Assembly: GCA_003427395.1 (NCBI GenBank)
Contig: BFEA01000082.1
Location: 1,563,972-1,590,928, forward strand
DNA: 26,957 nt
From: Chara braunii
Taxonomy: Eukaryota > Streptophyta > Charophyceae > Charales > Characeae
Direction: 5' to 3'
Positions 20,101 through 26,249 of the stretch are shown piece by piece. The translations under genes and the position numbers were made by a program. Position 1 is the stretch's first letter; the number at the start of each line of letters is the position of its first letter. The notes beneath the pieces were generated by a model. That model saw only the letters and a program-made list of their open reading frames with translations. It had not been told where the DNA came from and made no database searches.

Positions 20101-20907
20101 GAANAACCCGTACCCTGTTTCCCTTAGCCATAATGTGATGTATCTTTGCGGTTGCAGAAGGATGGATGGAAGCGATTTGCGATGCCAGAGAATGTTAGCG
20201 GGGGAGAAGAGTCGTCTGGGGAGCTGTCTCTGAACTCTGCACAGTGGATGCCACCTGAAGGATCTGCAGAAACTGTCACATCTCAAGCGAGGAACAAGTC
20301 AATAACCGTGGACGGCGGGAATATGACGTGGAGCACTATAAAGTTCAACAACAAGCAATCGACGGTGGTTGTGAAGTGTAGCCTCTCTGGGGGGACGGAT
20401 CTTGTGGTGAAGGTGCAACAGGGACTATTGCCTGGGACCGGGCATGGCCCAGGAGTGAACCAAAGGGTCAGCGAAGGCGTGGAACTGGCAGAGCAGCCAG
20501 CAATCATGCCTGTCCCGTGGAAACTAGTGGGGCTGAATGTCGACCAGATTGAAACTGTGCTGGCAAGGCTGCCAGAAGGCTTGCGGCAACTCGTAATACC
20601 GAGGGTGAAGACATCGGAAGGCATGCGGGCCCGATACACGCGACTGTACGAAACTCTTGCGGCAAAAGTTGGGTCTGCGGTGACGGGAGGAAGCGCAGGA
20701 GAGCTCGACAGGCTAGGTCGAAGAGTGGTTCCAGGAGCAGCTGGAGGAACGATGGCGGGATCCGCAAGGAACCCCGCACTCGATAGTCTCCAACGAGGCC
20801 AGTCGTTCCCCAATGCAAGTGCCAGACGACGTCCTGTGATGACCGTTGGGATCCCTGAAAGTCGTACTCTTCATGAACATGGCGAGGGTGCGCTCGCTAC
20901 AACTTAA
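8000..20907 (+). CDS. KAC: KAC/KCA kinesin (KIN-14 family), C-terminal half, six exons
   Basis: Exons at 8000-8191, 8904-9305, 10075-10173, 15610-15750, 18642-18791 and 20158-20907 all join in phase 0 and give about 577 residues plus a stop. The sequence matches, exon after exon and in order, the region downstream of the coiled coil in Arabidopsis KAC1/KAC2 as I remember it. Examples are VLAAVMKAG, MDTMLVSHVRMLYIR, TDALGQLL, EEAED, QMKSDIAL and RARYTRLYETLA. KAC proteins have an N-terminal kinesin motor-like domain; in land plants they sustain chloroplast-associated actin filaments for light-driven movement and anchoring, and the C-terminal part is reported to bind F-actin. Motor exons lie outside the window. 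Introns are 712, 769, 5436, 2891 and 1366 bases. Confidence 0.9.
8192..8903 (+). other. KAC intron with 68-bp exact tandem duplication
   Basis: 712-base intron bounded by GTAAAA and GCGGCAG. No linker exon is recognised in any frame. Its main feature is the exact duplication listed at 8515-8650. Alternative use of the TAG at 8890-8892 as acceptor gives an early stop, so 8904 is preferred as the next exon start. Confidence 0.6.
8515..8650. repeat. 68-bp direct tandem duplication
   Basis: Units 8515-8582 and 8583-8650 appear identical. Each runs from TACCCTCCATCGCACTGG to GCATTTTGCATTCA. The lack of divergence indicates a recent event or an assembly duplication. It lies inside a KAC intron and has no coding meaning. 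Confidence 0.9.
8904..9305 (+). CDS. KAC: KAC exon b (134 codons)
   Basis: Acceptor GCGGCAG, donor AAG|GTGAGA, phase 0. It encodes NVDPDTWRQHALEGRMKDIN, EARKFAVGNISLAKLFAHM, IQHKIRDWLAENYDFL, DGWMTGLGVPQTPNTDALGQ and YTKKVYEAHLEQLK. Each of these aligns with remembered land-plant KAC blocks such as AIGNKPLAALF, IRSWLAE, DGWMAG and TDALGQLL. This is the largest conserved globular block in the visible part. The start of the exon (AKNSGFGRLLRLLK) is less similar. Confidence 0.92.
9306..10074 (+). other. KAC intron dominated by a polypyrimidine tract
   Basis: 769-base intron, donor GTGAGA, acceptor GATCACCAG. About 350 bases are CT-rich (listed separately). The rest, 9740-10074, is T-rich with no coding sense. 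Confidence 0.6.
9389..9740. repeat. (CTCTCTCC)n polypyrimidine tract
   Basis: On the + strand almost every base is C or T. Many copies of CTCTCTCC lie between about 9393 and 9525, then a looser CT-rich tail to about 9740. It is strand-asymmetric and in the sense strand of the KAC transcript, so the pre-mRNA carries a long CU-rich segment that could attract PTB-type proteins. The DNA could form a triplex. Both effects are inference. Confidence 0.85.
10075..10173 (+). CDS. KAC: KAC exon c (33 codons)
   Basis: Acceptor CACCAG, donor AAG|GTATGT, phase 0 at both ends. It encodes DLANVTAQEEAEDLAHMHKL, then MMNLEAMNTQRRK. The family has a similar acidic helix (ASEEAED) followed by KRRK, and the next family residues are matched by the exon at 15610. 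This supports direct joining across the 5.4-kb intron without further exons. Confidence 0.9.
10223..10243. repeat. (CTTT)n microsatellite
   Basis: Five copies of the tetranucleotide CTTT on the + strand within the 5.4-kb intron. Confidence 0.9.
10330..10524 (+). pseudogene. Possible exon-like remnant, broken by a 20-bp duplication
   Basis: After a plausible acceptor (TTTTAACAG, ending 10329) one frame reads VSGRTFKRESKFQLTTLYSA and IPNESWLPQTAEILRW. The 16-base sequence GGAGATATTGAGATGG is present at 10424 and again at 10444. Ignoring one copy, the frame would continue as AQCTHCQADG and on to a stop near 10519. With both copies it stops at 10454. I do not recognise the protein. Its phase does not fit the KAC exon upstream, so it is not KAC coding. 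It may be a fragment of an old inserted gene. Confidence 0.25.
10858..10986. repeat. 19-bp direct repeats flanking a 91-bp GC-rich insert
   Basis: ATTCGTAGTAATATCGAAG occurs exactly at 10858-10876 and 10968-10986. The 91 bases between are rich in CCAGAC and CCGGCC and contain the inverted pair CAGTCCAG (10917) and CTGGACTG (10945). It could be a tandem duplication with a diverged spacer or a small insertion. Nineteen bases is unusually long for a target site duplication. Confidence 0.7.
11433..12254. other. Assembly gap (822 N)
   Basis: Run of N following a T run (11411-11432), next to a 95-bp tandem repeat on the right. Low-complexity and repeated flanks explain why it did not assemble. Any open frame crossing it is meaningless. 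Confidence 1.
12255..12409. repeat. 95-bp tandem repeat at the gap edge
   Basis: CCACATCCGTGCTCAAGCCT and the following 40 bases at 12255-12314 recur exactly from 12350 to 12409, a period of 95. The first copy is adjacent to the gap, so the array probably continues into it. Confidence 0.9.
12610..12680 (-). mobile_element. tRNA-related SINE-like fragment, copy 1
   Basis: Reading the minus strand from 12680: ATCCAGCGGCC, then TAGCTCCGTTGG (RNA polymerase III A box), then GTGGCATTCAGGAGGTC, then GGGTACAATCCCC (B-box-like, RC at 12614-12626). It aligns over about 70 bases with the copy at 19120-19200. The anticodon arm does not fold as a normal tRNA, so this is a tRNA-derived element or pseudogene rather than a working tRNA. 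Confidence 0.6.
12741..14151. repeat. Nested tandem array: 641-bp unit containing 169-bp units
   Basis: A block from 12741 (CGGTCTATGGAGGACTCTTC) recurs at 13382, period 641. Inside, a shorter unit marked by GGTACCGAATATGCTTGCTG occurs at 12906, 13547, 13716 and 13885; the last three are spaced exactly 169 bases. The units starting at 13547 and 13716 are nearly identical over most of their length. A subunit (GGTGATCATGGTTGATGTTC) repeats at 14041 and 14124. N bases at 13378, 13380 and 13411 fall in the array. Open frames repeated through it (MYCVSRWLYG type) are by-products of the tandem structure. Confidence 0.85.
14131..15037 (+). CDS. Hypothetical nested ORF with possible 52-base intron
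   Basis: An open frame of over 260 codons lies within the KAC intron. One model starts at the ATG at 14131 inside the last tandem repeat (MVDVPLQLARSHQCLP), splices at CC|GTAAGT (14178) to TTTACAG (14229), and continues YARLEFLADQLPKERR to the TGA at 15035-15037, 284 residues. The middle is Pro/Ser/Thr-rich (about 14450-14620), then a more ordinary segment, NWLTQLEGISPHNVIETL, follows. I recognise no family. Phase 0 splicing from KAC exon c would hit an early stop, so it is not part of KAC. It could be a nested gene, part of an insertion or chance. A 52-base intron is short beside its neighbours. Confidence 0.3.
15038..15609 (+). other. Intron end upstream of KAC exon d
   Basis: No gene seen. 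At 15515-15541 a 27-base segment resembles the inside of the following exon (CACTCC..TTTAC-AGGAAAACGG against CACTCCTTTCATACGAGGAAAACGG at about 15638), about 121 bases upstream, suggesting an old partial exon duplication. Ends with GTTTAATTTGCAG, a good acceptor. Confidence 0.5.
15610..15750 (+). CDS. KAC: KAC exon d (47 codons)
   Basis: Acceptor TTTGCAG, donor GAG|GTAACG, phase 0. It encodes ALHQMKSDIALLSYEENGV and DDRIQSLRTLSAIAKQSE. Land-plant KACs have the comparable ILQQMRSDAALFTLEEG, a variable stretch, then DSRLASLISLDAILKQ. Spacing of the conserved parts and residue order agree, which anchors the exon despite the 5.4-kb intron before it. Confidence 0.9.
15978..15996. repeat. Poly-G run (19 G)
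   Basis: Uninterrupted G homopolymer on the + strand inside a KAC intron; its length is prone to assembly error. Confidence 0.9.
16710..16926. mobile_element. 217-bp TIR element related to the 7291 MITE
   Basis: Left end TTGAACCACCAGTACAT (16710-16726), right end ATGTACTGGTGGCTTAA (16910-16926), inverted with two mismatches. The core ACCACCAGTAC is shared with 7291-7422. One flank keeps TTAA and the other has TTGA, consistent with a mutated TTAA duplication. Inside is a perfect 10-bp inverted repeat with a 4-base loop (16811-16834, GGCTGGTGGC / GCCACCAGCC). Sub-terminal TTTTGCCGAGCC resembles sequence near the ends of the next element. No coding capacity. Confidence 0.7.
16935..17611. mobile_element. 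677-bp TIR element, third member of the ACCACCASTAC family
   Basis: Left end TTAGACCACCACTACCTC (16935-16952), right end GAGGTAGTGGTGGTTTAA (17594-17611), inverted with one mismatch. It starts only 8 bases after the previous element ends. TTAG/TTAA flanks again suggest a TTAA target. Sub-terminal segments TTGCGGAGCCTGGACCCC (left) and TTGCCGAGCCTCCGCCGACC (right) are related. No transposase reading frame is recognised, so it is non-autonomous or has a foreign interior. Confidence 0.65.
17957..18213. mobile_element. hAT-like MITE with 8-bp target duplication
   Basis: A GC-rich 241-base element begins CATACTTGCAAGCGGACG (17965) and ends CGTCTGCTTCAAGTATG (18205), imperfect inverted termini. 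It is flanked by ATTTAGAC (17957-17964) and ATATAGAC (18206-18213), 8-base direct repeats with one mismatch. An 8-bp duplication and CA/TG ends fit the hAT superfamily. The interior is built of GGTCCG/CGGACC repeats on both arms and contains a (C)n(A)n run at 18066-18098. No coding sequence. Confidence 0.65.
18642..18791 (+). CDS. KAC: KAC exon e (50 codons)
   Basis: Acceptor GTGAACAG, donor GAG|GTGGGT, phase 0. It encodes DLRKEAAKGPGRNKSMLMQL, then EDMEQRASRLMPVDREVARR and YLREARKEVE. It corresponds to the family helix ending LNERMPSLLDVDHPCAQRE..IDTAHQLVE. Similarity is moderate, but position and length agree, and it is an amphipathic charged helix as in the relatives. Confidence 0.85.
19120..19200 (-). 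mobile_element. tRNA-related SINE-like fragment, copy 2
   Basis: Minus strand from 19200: TCCAGTCCCC, TAACTAAGTTGGTAGAGCA (A box), GTGGCATTCAGGAGGTC, GTGGGTTTGATTCC (B box, RC at 19136-19146). The B box departs from GGTTCGANTCC at one base. The central GTGGCATTCAGGAGGTC is identical to copy 1. A standard anticodon stem is not formed, so I do not call a functional tRNA. Confidence 0.6.
19391..19430 (-). mobile_element. tRNA-related SINE-like fragment, copy 3 (5' part only)
   Basis: Minus strand: GACCAGCGATCC then TAGCTCAGTTGGT, matching the 5' end and A box of copies 1 and 2, then divergent. No B box is visible. It lies about 200 bases from copy 2 in the same orientation. Confidence 0.45.
19597..20215 (+). 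repeat. Tandem repeats (150-158 bp) of the terminal-exon acceptor and exon start
   Basis: Four units share AGAGCTTCATGTTTTC, a T-rich tract, GAACCCGT, a CCATAATG-like segment, TTGCAG or TTCCAG, and then about 50 exon bases (AAGGAYGGATGGAAGCGATT and onward). Acceptors end at 19697, 19855, 20005 and 20157. Units 2-4 are close copies; unit 1 is diverged. Only the last unit runs into the long terminal reading frame. Using acceptor 1, 2 or 3 without further splicing leads to an early stop. An N at 20104 lies in unit 4. Confidence 0.9.
20158..20907 (+). CDS. KAC: KAC terminal exon f (249 codons and stop)
   Basis: Acceptor GGTTGCAG, stop TAA at 20905-20907. Conserved parts are NMTWSTIKFNNKQSTVVVKC and DLVVKV, matching the family block SQWNVLQFNTG..FIIKC..ELVIK, then LNVDQIETVLARLPEGL and SEGMRARYTRLYETLAAKV, matching MSLEEMKQVFGQLPEAL and RARYSRLYRTLAMKV. 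The last 70 or so residues, Gly/Arg/Ser-rich and ending ALATT, extend beyond the land-plant proteins I recall and are poorly conserved. The exon start (KDGWKRFAMPENVSGGEE) is the segment duplicated upstream. Confidence 0.9.
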   Translation, partial: KDGWKRFAMPENVSGGEESSGELSLNSAQWMPPEGSAETVTSQARNKSITVDGGNMTWSTIKFNNKQSTVVVKCSLSGGTDLVVKVQQGLLPGTGHGPGVNQRVSEGVELAEQPAIMPVPWKLVGLNVDQIETVLARLPEGLRQLVIPRVKTSEGMRARYTRLYETLAAKVGSAVTGGSAGELDRLGRRVVPGAAGGTMAGSARNPALDSLQRGQSFPNASARRRPVMTVGIPESRTLHEHGEGALATT

Positions 20908-21719
20908 AAGATTTGCAATTTGATACGTGTGAATGATCTGCTAAATTTATCGACTCGCCCATGCCTTACAGATGGTGTGCGGTTTTCAGTTTGCGCTTCG
21001 GTCTTCGGGCATCCTGCGCGGCATTCCATTCTAGGGACTCACCAACTTGTCAGAGGCTGCTGGTAGATGTCGGTGGTGATCGACCAACTCCAGAGGCAAA
21101 CACATCGTTTGGAATCGAACTGGACAATTGGCAAGCATTGCCAAACACTAGATGTGTTTGGGGTTGTGGGAGAGAAGGAAGAGGTGCGAGGGAGACCAGA
21201 CGAAGAATACGGAAAGCAGCGGTCTCATTATTCAGGCCTTTTGTAAGAGCTATATGAGAAGTTTCACTGAGATTGCAGTCCACTTGTGCCTGGATCTTTC
21301 AACAAGTTGCATTCCCAGCATTGGATCACTTTTTAAATCTGCAGTCAGCCCTTCTTCAGAACAACGGAAAGCACCAACCCCCCATCCACCCTTATCCCCC
21401 CTCATACTCGCCCCTCACCTATCATTTCTGTGTACCCCTCGTTGTATTCTTCATTTCTTCTGTCTGACCAACCCATCCGCATTGATTCTACAGCGCGTTT
21501 TACGCCTCATGCCTTTTGCTCTTCCTATGCGGATTTGCAGCATGCATGCGGCATTGCGGGGGGATAGTGCTGCACAATTGAATTATTGTCCTGCCTCTGG
21601 AGGGAGGAAGGGGGATTGCCAGCTTGTGTGAATGGGTGGATTCCAGTGATATACAAGAAGAGGATGTGTAGATGGGCCATGCGCTGGCTCACTGCTCGCA
21701 TTATTGTGTTGTTTGGCGT
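20908..21719 (+). other. Downstream of KAC: presumed 3' UTR then unassigned DNA
   Basis: No clear polyadenylation signal close to the stop. Short C-rich frames at 21270-21630 look like low-complexity sequence. No RNA gene or exon recognised. Confidence 0.4.
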
Positions 21720-22185
21720 GCCTGACTTGGTTCTTCTCTTAGAAACGTCCTGTGGCAGAATCCCAGACAAGTTGCATATATGCCCTCCTCTGCCCATCGG
21801 CCATTTATGGAAGACCCCTTGGTTGAGGATGCCATGCAAGAGGCGGGTGGAGAGGATGGGGTTTGGCGATGGGGCGAGGCGAACCTAGGCAAACGACTTC
21901 GGTGGCAGCACATTTGGCGAGCAATAACTTTGCCGCTGCTCATGTTCCTGCACATTGTTTACTGTGCCTGACTTGGTTGTTCTTCTAGAAACGTCTTGTC
22001 GCAGAATCCCGGACAAGTTTTGCATGTGCATCCTCCTCTGCCCATCGACCATTTATGGAAGATCCCTTGGTTGAGGATGTCATGCAAGGGGTGGGGTGAG
22101 GGGATGGAGCGAGTCGAGCCAAGGCAAACGACTTCAATTGCAGCACGTTTGGCGAGCAATAACTTTTGCGGCGCACCTTGATTGC
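21720..22185. repeat. 246-bp imperfect tandem duplication
   Basis: GCCTGACTTGGTT begins at 21720 and again at 21966. The following segments (GAAACGTC, CTCTGCCCATCG, CATTTATGGAAGA, CCCTTGGTTGAGGATG, GCAAACGACTTC, TTTGGCGAGCAATAACTTT) appear in order in both copies. Divergence of several percent with small indels breaks every long frame, so I see no gene in it. Confidence 0.85.
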
Positions 22186-23041
22186 GGCATGTTAGGTGAC
22201 AAAGTGTTGTGCATCTTTTGTTGCAAAAGAATGAGAAGGTGATGTTTCCTTTCCTTTGTCCTCAGCGCAACACCAAGCGGGGTTGATAAACTGAGAGCGT
22301 ATTGTGAGCACGGCGGGAAGGAGAGGGCAACCCTTCGTTTGGGGGGAGAGGAGGGAGGTTCGTAACCGACTTGCTCTCCGCTTAGCAGGGAGGGTTGTAA
22401 GTAGCATGGTATGAACCGCTATCTTGTTGGTTGGTTAGGCGAAGGTTAAGCGAAGGGGGGGAGGGGAGGGGGGGGGCGGGAGGCGGGGGAGGGGGGCCGG
22501 GGTAGTCGTGGGAACACGATTGGCAGGGTGCAGAGCAGTGGCAGTTGGTGTGGCATTAAAACGTGCAGAAGAGATTGTTGTTAAGTATGTGCCTCGATTG
22601 CTGCGATTGCTGCGATTGCTGCCATGACTTGTAGAACCAGGAAGATGAAGGAATTTTGGCTGATCCTGGTAAATGTACAAGGTAGCAGGTGTGTGAGAGA
22701 TAAGGGTATTTATCGGAGGGGATGTGTAGTTTGTGTAAAAAACATGGTAGGAAAAAGAGGGTTTGACGGAAGAAGAGGCATCGTAGATGACTGATCCGTG
22801 TGTGGTAAGATGGCATGATGATGTATTAAAGCAAGTGTAGTCTTCCCCCATGTTCTGCATGTTAGGGAAGCAGAGTTGTGCTAGGCGAGAGGAAATAAGT
22901 AGAGAAGTTTCAGTGGGGTCGAACGTCGATATAGTGCGTTCGTTTGGGATGGATCATTTATCGGTGTGCGCTTTGGAGGATGGAAGGTACTCACCAGATG
23001 AAGGATTGCTAATGAAGAAGATGGGCGGGTTGAAGTGGAAT
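22186..23041. other. No gene seen; G-rich tract and short repeats
   Basis: Contains the G-rich tract at 22455-22503 and three copies of GATTGCTGC at 22595-22621. The opposite strand shows low-complexity open frames (Pro/Ser/Thr-rich) only. Confidence 0.45.
22455..22503 (+). repeat. G-quadruplex-prone tract
   Basis: At least six runs of three or more G separated by 1-4 bases on the + strand (runs of about 7, 4, 9, 3, 5 and 6 G, then GGGG). This satisfies the usual G3+N1-7 pattern several times over. Confidence 0.8.
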
Positions 23042-23545
23042 TAAGGGGCGGTTGGCGGACGGAAGGTGCGCATGAATTGCACAACAGAATGTTCTTGTAG
23101 GCTAAGAAGAAGAGCAGACGACGCGAGTCGGTGTTGCAGGGCACGTGCTCGTGGCAACGGTCTGGAGAAGGTACTGCCCAGACTTGGTGGCAAAGGTGGT
23201 AATGCAAGGAGAAGCAGGAACATCAGAGGATGGGAGAGGGAGTGTTATGGATGTAGAGAGAAGGATGGACGGCGGTAGGGTTAACGTGGGAGTAAGGGGC
23301 AGTTGCTGGACAGGAGGTGCGCATGAAATGGAGCCTAATGTTGTAGGGTCTAGAGAAAGAAGAGAAGATGATGTCAGATGAGAGGATGGTAGGGTGCGTA
23401 GTGCATCTGCTGGTGGTGGCTATCTCCAGGAAATGCAGCCCAGGCTGAGTGGTGGAGGTACATTTGCGATGAGAAGCAGCAACATGGGAGAAGTGAGAGG
23501 GAGTGTTCTGGACGTGGAGTTTGGAAAAGAACAGATGCGAGAGCA
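23042..23545. repeat. 251-bp diverged tandem duplication
   Basis: TAAGGGGCGGTTGGCGGACG at 23042 matches TAAGGGGCAGTTGCTGGACA at 23293. GGTGCGCATGAA, GAGAGGGAGTGTT and GATGTAGAG/GACGTGGAG recur in order. The + strand is purine-rich throughout. Many substitutions; no conserved reading frame. Confidence 0.75.
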
Positions 23546-25260
23546 GGAAGGAGAATAACGGGAAGTCGGCGGAAGAAGTGATTGTGGAACGTGTTTCTTT
23601 GGAGGGAAAACTGAAGATGATACATGGTGGTTGGATGCGCACAAACTCTTGCAAAGACTGAGAAATGGGGGAGTGACTGTAGCGATGGTTATGAAGGGGT
23701 GCCGAAAGGAGGGTTGGAAAAGAAAGCGGTAGAAAGAATAATATATATATATATATATATATATATTATTATCTTTCTGAATGTGGTTTCGGAGGACAAG
23801 TGTGGGTAACGTCTGACACAAGTCGCTGAAGCTCTGCTTATGATCCGTGTGCCAAAGCAGCATTTGCACGGGGAGGATATCGTGAAAGTCGTGACGATGA
23901 CGAAGAGGGGATGACTATGTGGTGCAAGAATAGGAAGGAGGGGGGGGGGGTTAGGAAGTTGCAGAATGCTGACCTCATGTCTGCTTCGAGAGTCGTGTTG
24001 CAGATGTTTATGGTTGTTTGATGTGTGTGTTTGTTCTCATCTTGTTGTTCAGGAGAGCTGGGGGGAAATGCTGGAGACAAAGGAGGAGAAGTAGTAGAGA
24101 AGCGCAAGCGCTAGAGTTACAGTACCTTTGTTGGTGGGCAAACGCTTTGCCGTATCTCTGTTTTGATTAGCGGTATTGAATCGGTGGTATTGTAATTTGT
24201 TGTGTTGTTTTCCAAAGTTTGTCGCGGTTGAGACCGCATTCAAGAAGAAAGCGAGAGGATAGTAGAGTAAACCGGTCGACCGGTCAATGAGCGAAAGTCT
24301 CAGATGCTGCATGTGACATCTACGTTCCTTGTGTGTGCGTGTGATTTCGAATCCGTGGCAATATTGAAATCTACCCAAATGGATGTGGTTTGCTTTGCTG
24401 AAGGAGTGCAGCGGTTAGGACTCAGGAGCGAAGAAGAGAACGATCGAAACAACACTGGAGCGATGTACAGGCCCAAAGAGCTGGGTTGCCGCAGGTTCTA
24501 TGCGTGCTGTCTGAAAGACGGGAAGGCGTTTTTGTTTTGCTTCGTCTTGTTGAAAGAGGTACGGCAGCAAGAATTGCATGCTAGTTATATACCGCCAGGT
24601 GAATTTGCACAAATTTGACCCTTGGGTTTAAGCGAAGATCTTTTTTCTATTTTCACACTGTATAGACGAAGTAGAAGAAATGTTAACAAACAATCGTACT
24701 TGGCAACGACTTGTAGATATTGGTACTCGTAGGCCCGGAACATAACTGTCGTTTGTTTCTCTTCTGCTGTGTGCTGTTTCGCCTTGCACTCTGTCTGTGG
24801 ACTTGCTACTGCTGTGGTCTGTGGCGAGTCCCACCGCACCTACAGTCTTTTCAAAGGTTTCGGTTGCTTGTGTGGATTGTGTATCTGGTGGAATGGGTCT
24901 CAAGGGGCACATATGATGCCTGTCCTGTGAATTCAGTATTAAATTATGTTTTTTGCTGGGGGTTATTTGGGAGAGAGAGGATCTGTTCTGTGACCGCCGG
25001 CATGGATTCTCTATTTAACATCAAGCGAGGATGCGTAGGCGTGTGTTGTTACGTATAAGGCTACTCATGAGAGACAACCTGTGAGATATCTTATTAGAGA
25101 AGAGACGGTACATGCGTCCTTTGTAGAAATTGACTCACGCATGACGAAACCCTTTCTTTTTCCTTTCTACTCCCCCCACCATTTACTCGTGCGCTTGTGC
25201 GTATGACGGAGCACGCACGTGTGCCTACACACATACACACGTCGCATGCTTAGACATGAA
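23546..25260. other. No gene seen; AT microsatellite inside
   Basis: Mixed sequence with an (AT)n run and GT-rich parts. A frame at 24304-24618 is open but has no recognisable motif and no supporting splice structure, so I leave it unassigned. Confidence 0.4.
23740..23767. repeat. (AT)n microsatellite
   Basis: About 14 AT dinucleotides, followed by TATTATTATC. Confidence 0.95.
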
Positions 25261-25261
25261 G

Positions 25262-25440
25262 ACACCTGCGCAGACTGTTTTTTTCAAAGGGGCTCAACCT
25301 CCTAACGAGTCCGTGCGAGTCCGATGAAACAGTCTAGCACAGTCATCCTGTATTTTGTCTACCTGGGCAGACTGTTTTTGGGAAGGGGTTCGACCTCCTG
25401 AGGAGATGCCGAAAGTACGGCGAAACAGTCTAGCACAGGC
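25262..25440 (+). ncRNA. Tandem pair of degenerate hammerhead-ribozyme-like motifs
   Basis: Two copies 97 bases apart share CCTG(C/G)GCAGACTGTTTTT, AGGGGYTCRACCTCCT, a variable middle, and GAAACAGTCTAGCACAG. AGACTGT (25272 and 25369) pairs with ACAGTCT (25330 and 25426), as stem III of a type III hammerhead would. Copy 2 has CTGAGGA (fits CUGANGA) at 25398-25404 and GAAA at 25422-25425 around a GCCG/CGGC hairpin. Copy 1 has CTAACGA and GTCCGT in the same place. Extra bases after stem III, a weak stem I and the altered core argue that both are inactive now, or that the resemblance is partial. Confidence 0.4.
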
Positions 25441-25510
25441 ATGCTCTTTTTTGTGGAGTGGTGTATAGCAAGCATGGCACTACACACGCAGACACACAGA
25501 CATATATATG

Positions 25511-25660
25511 TATGTGTGCAAGCGTGCCGCTTCGGCGGCAGACAGGTGTGTTGGCACTTGGCGCTGAACCACACAAATGTGGCCAACCTTGCATTTGGTA
25601 ATAAACTGTCTACATATACTTTTTCGTTGTGGATGGTTTGTAATGATTCGTGGAGGGAAT
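25511..25660 (+). repeat. Structured ~145-bp repeat, copy A
   Basis: Shared with copy B at 26732. Possible RNA fold: closing stem TGCAAG (25517) with CTTGCA (25588); hairpin GCCGC-TTCG-GCGGC (25526-25539); hairpin CCACA-CAAA-TGTGG (25569-25582); and in this copy GTTGGC (25550) with GCCAAC (25582), which competes with one base pair of the last hairpin. Function unknown. Confidence 0.6.
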
Positions 25661-25682
25661 GACAGAGAATTTGGCGTGCTTT

Positions 25683-25745
25683 TTAACAACACACAGAAAC
25701 ACAGACAGACAGACAGACACACACACAGACAGACACACGGACACA
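25683..25745. repeat. (ACAG/ACAC)n microsatellite
   Basis: Mixed CAGA and CA repeats on the + strand, including a run of AGAC tetranucleotides at about 25700-25718. Confidence 0.85.
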
Positions 25746-26052
25746 TAGCGACACTCCTGCAGACACACGCAGGATTGTCTCCATCTGTAGTCTGTGCTTC
25801 ATTTTCTGCAATAGAGGTAAAGCTGCTTCGATTTTGGATAGACGCATCTGGGTGGAGCAGGGGATGTCGTGCTGACAATTTACGACACATTTACAGCCAC
25901 ACGTATAGTGCAAATGCAGACGCACACGCACAGAGGCACACACCCGCACATGGTCATGTACACAAGGACACTCCTGACGAACTTCAGATCATACTCTCGA
26001 TAACGCCTTCGGTCGATCCACTGGAAATGGGGTTGTTCTTGTGATGTTTCAA

Positions 26053-26235
26053 TGACAGACACTGTTTCTACAACACACGACAAAGTGGGCGTCACTCCCA
26101 CAGGCTTCCATTTTGGCGTACATGGTTGTGATGTGTCTAGGACAGACTGTGACACTGTTTACACAGTACACACACCGAGAGTGGGTGTCACGCCCACAGG
26201 CTGCCCTTTTGGAACACATGGACGATCGTGGTGTT
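26053..26235. repeat. 96-bp imperfect tandem repeat with a conserved hairpin
   Basis: GTGGGCGTCACTCCCACAGG at 26085 and GTGGGTGTCACGCCCACAGG at 26181. Each forms a GTGGG/CCCAC stem. Downstream TTTTGG..ACATGG..GTG and upstream GACACTGTTT..ACA also recur. Confidence 0.8.
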
Positions 26236-26249
26236 CCATGTTTTTTGAA

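Noticed and set aside
19680-20138. 152-codon frame through the terminal-exon repeats
   Set aside because: It reads through intron-type T-rich DNA in each unit and only the first ~20 codons per unit correspond to exon copy.
24304-24618. 104-codon frame
   Set aside because: No recognisable motif, no clear splice context and no supporting neighbour.
25511-25593. Twister ribozyme in the structured repeat
   Set aside because: GTGCAAG and a UUCG-capped GC hairpin recall plant twister examples, but the conserved core and cleavage loop could not be placed.
25441-26044. Thr/His-rich frames across CA and ACAG repeats
   Set aside because: Produced by microsatellite sequence.
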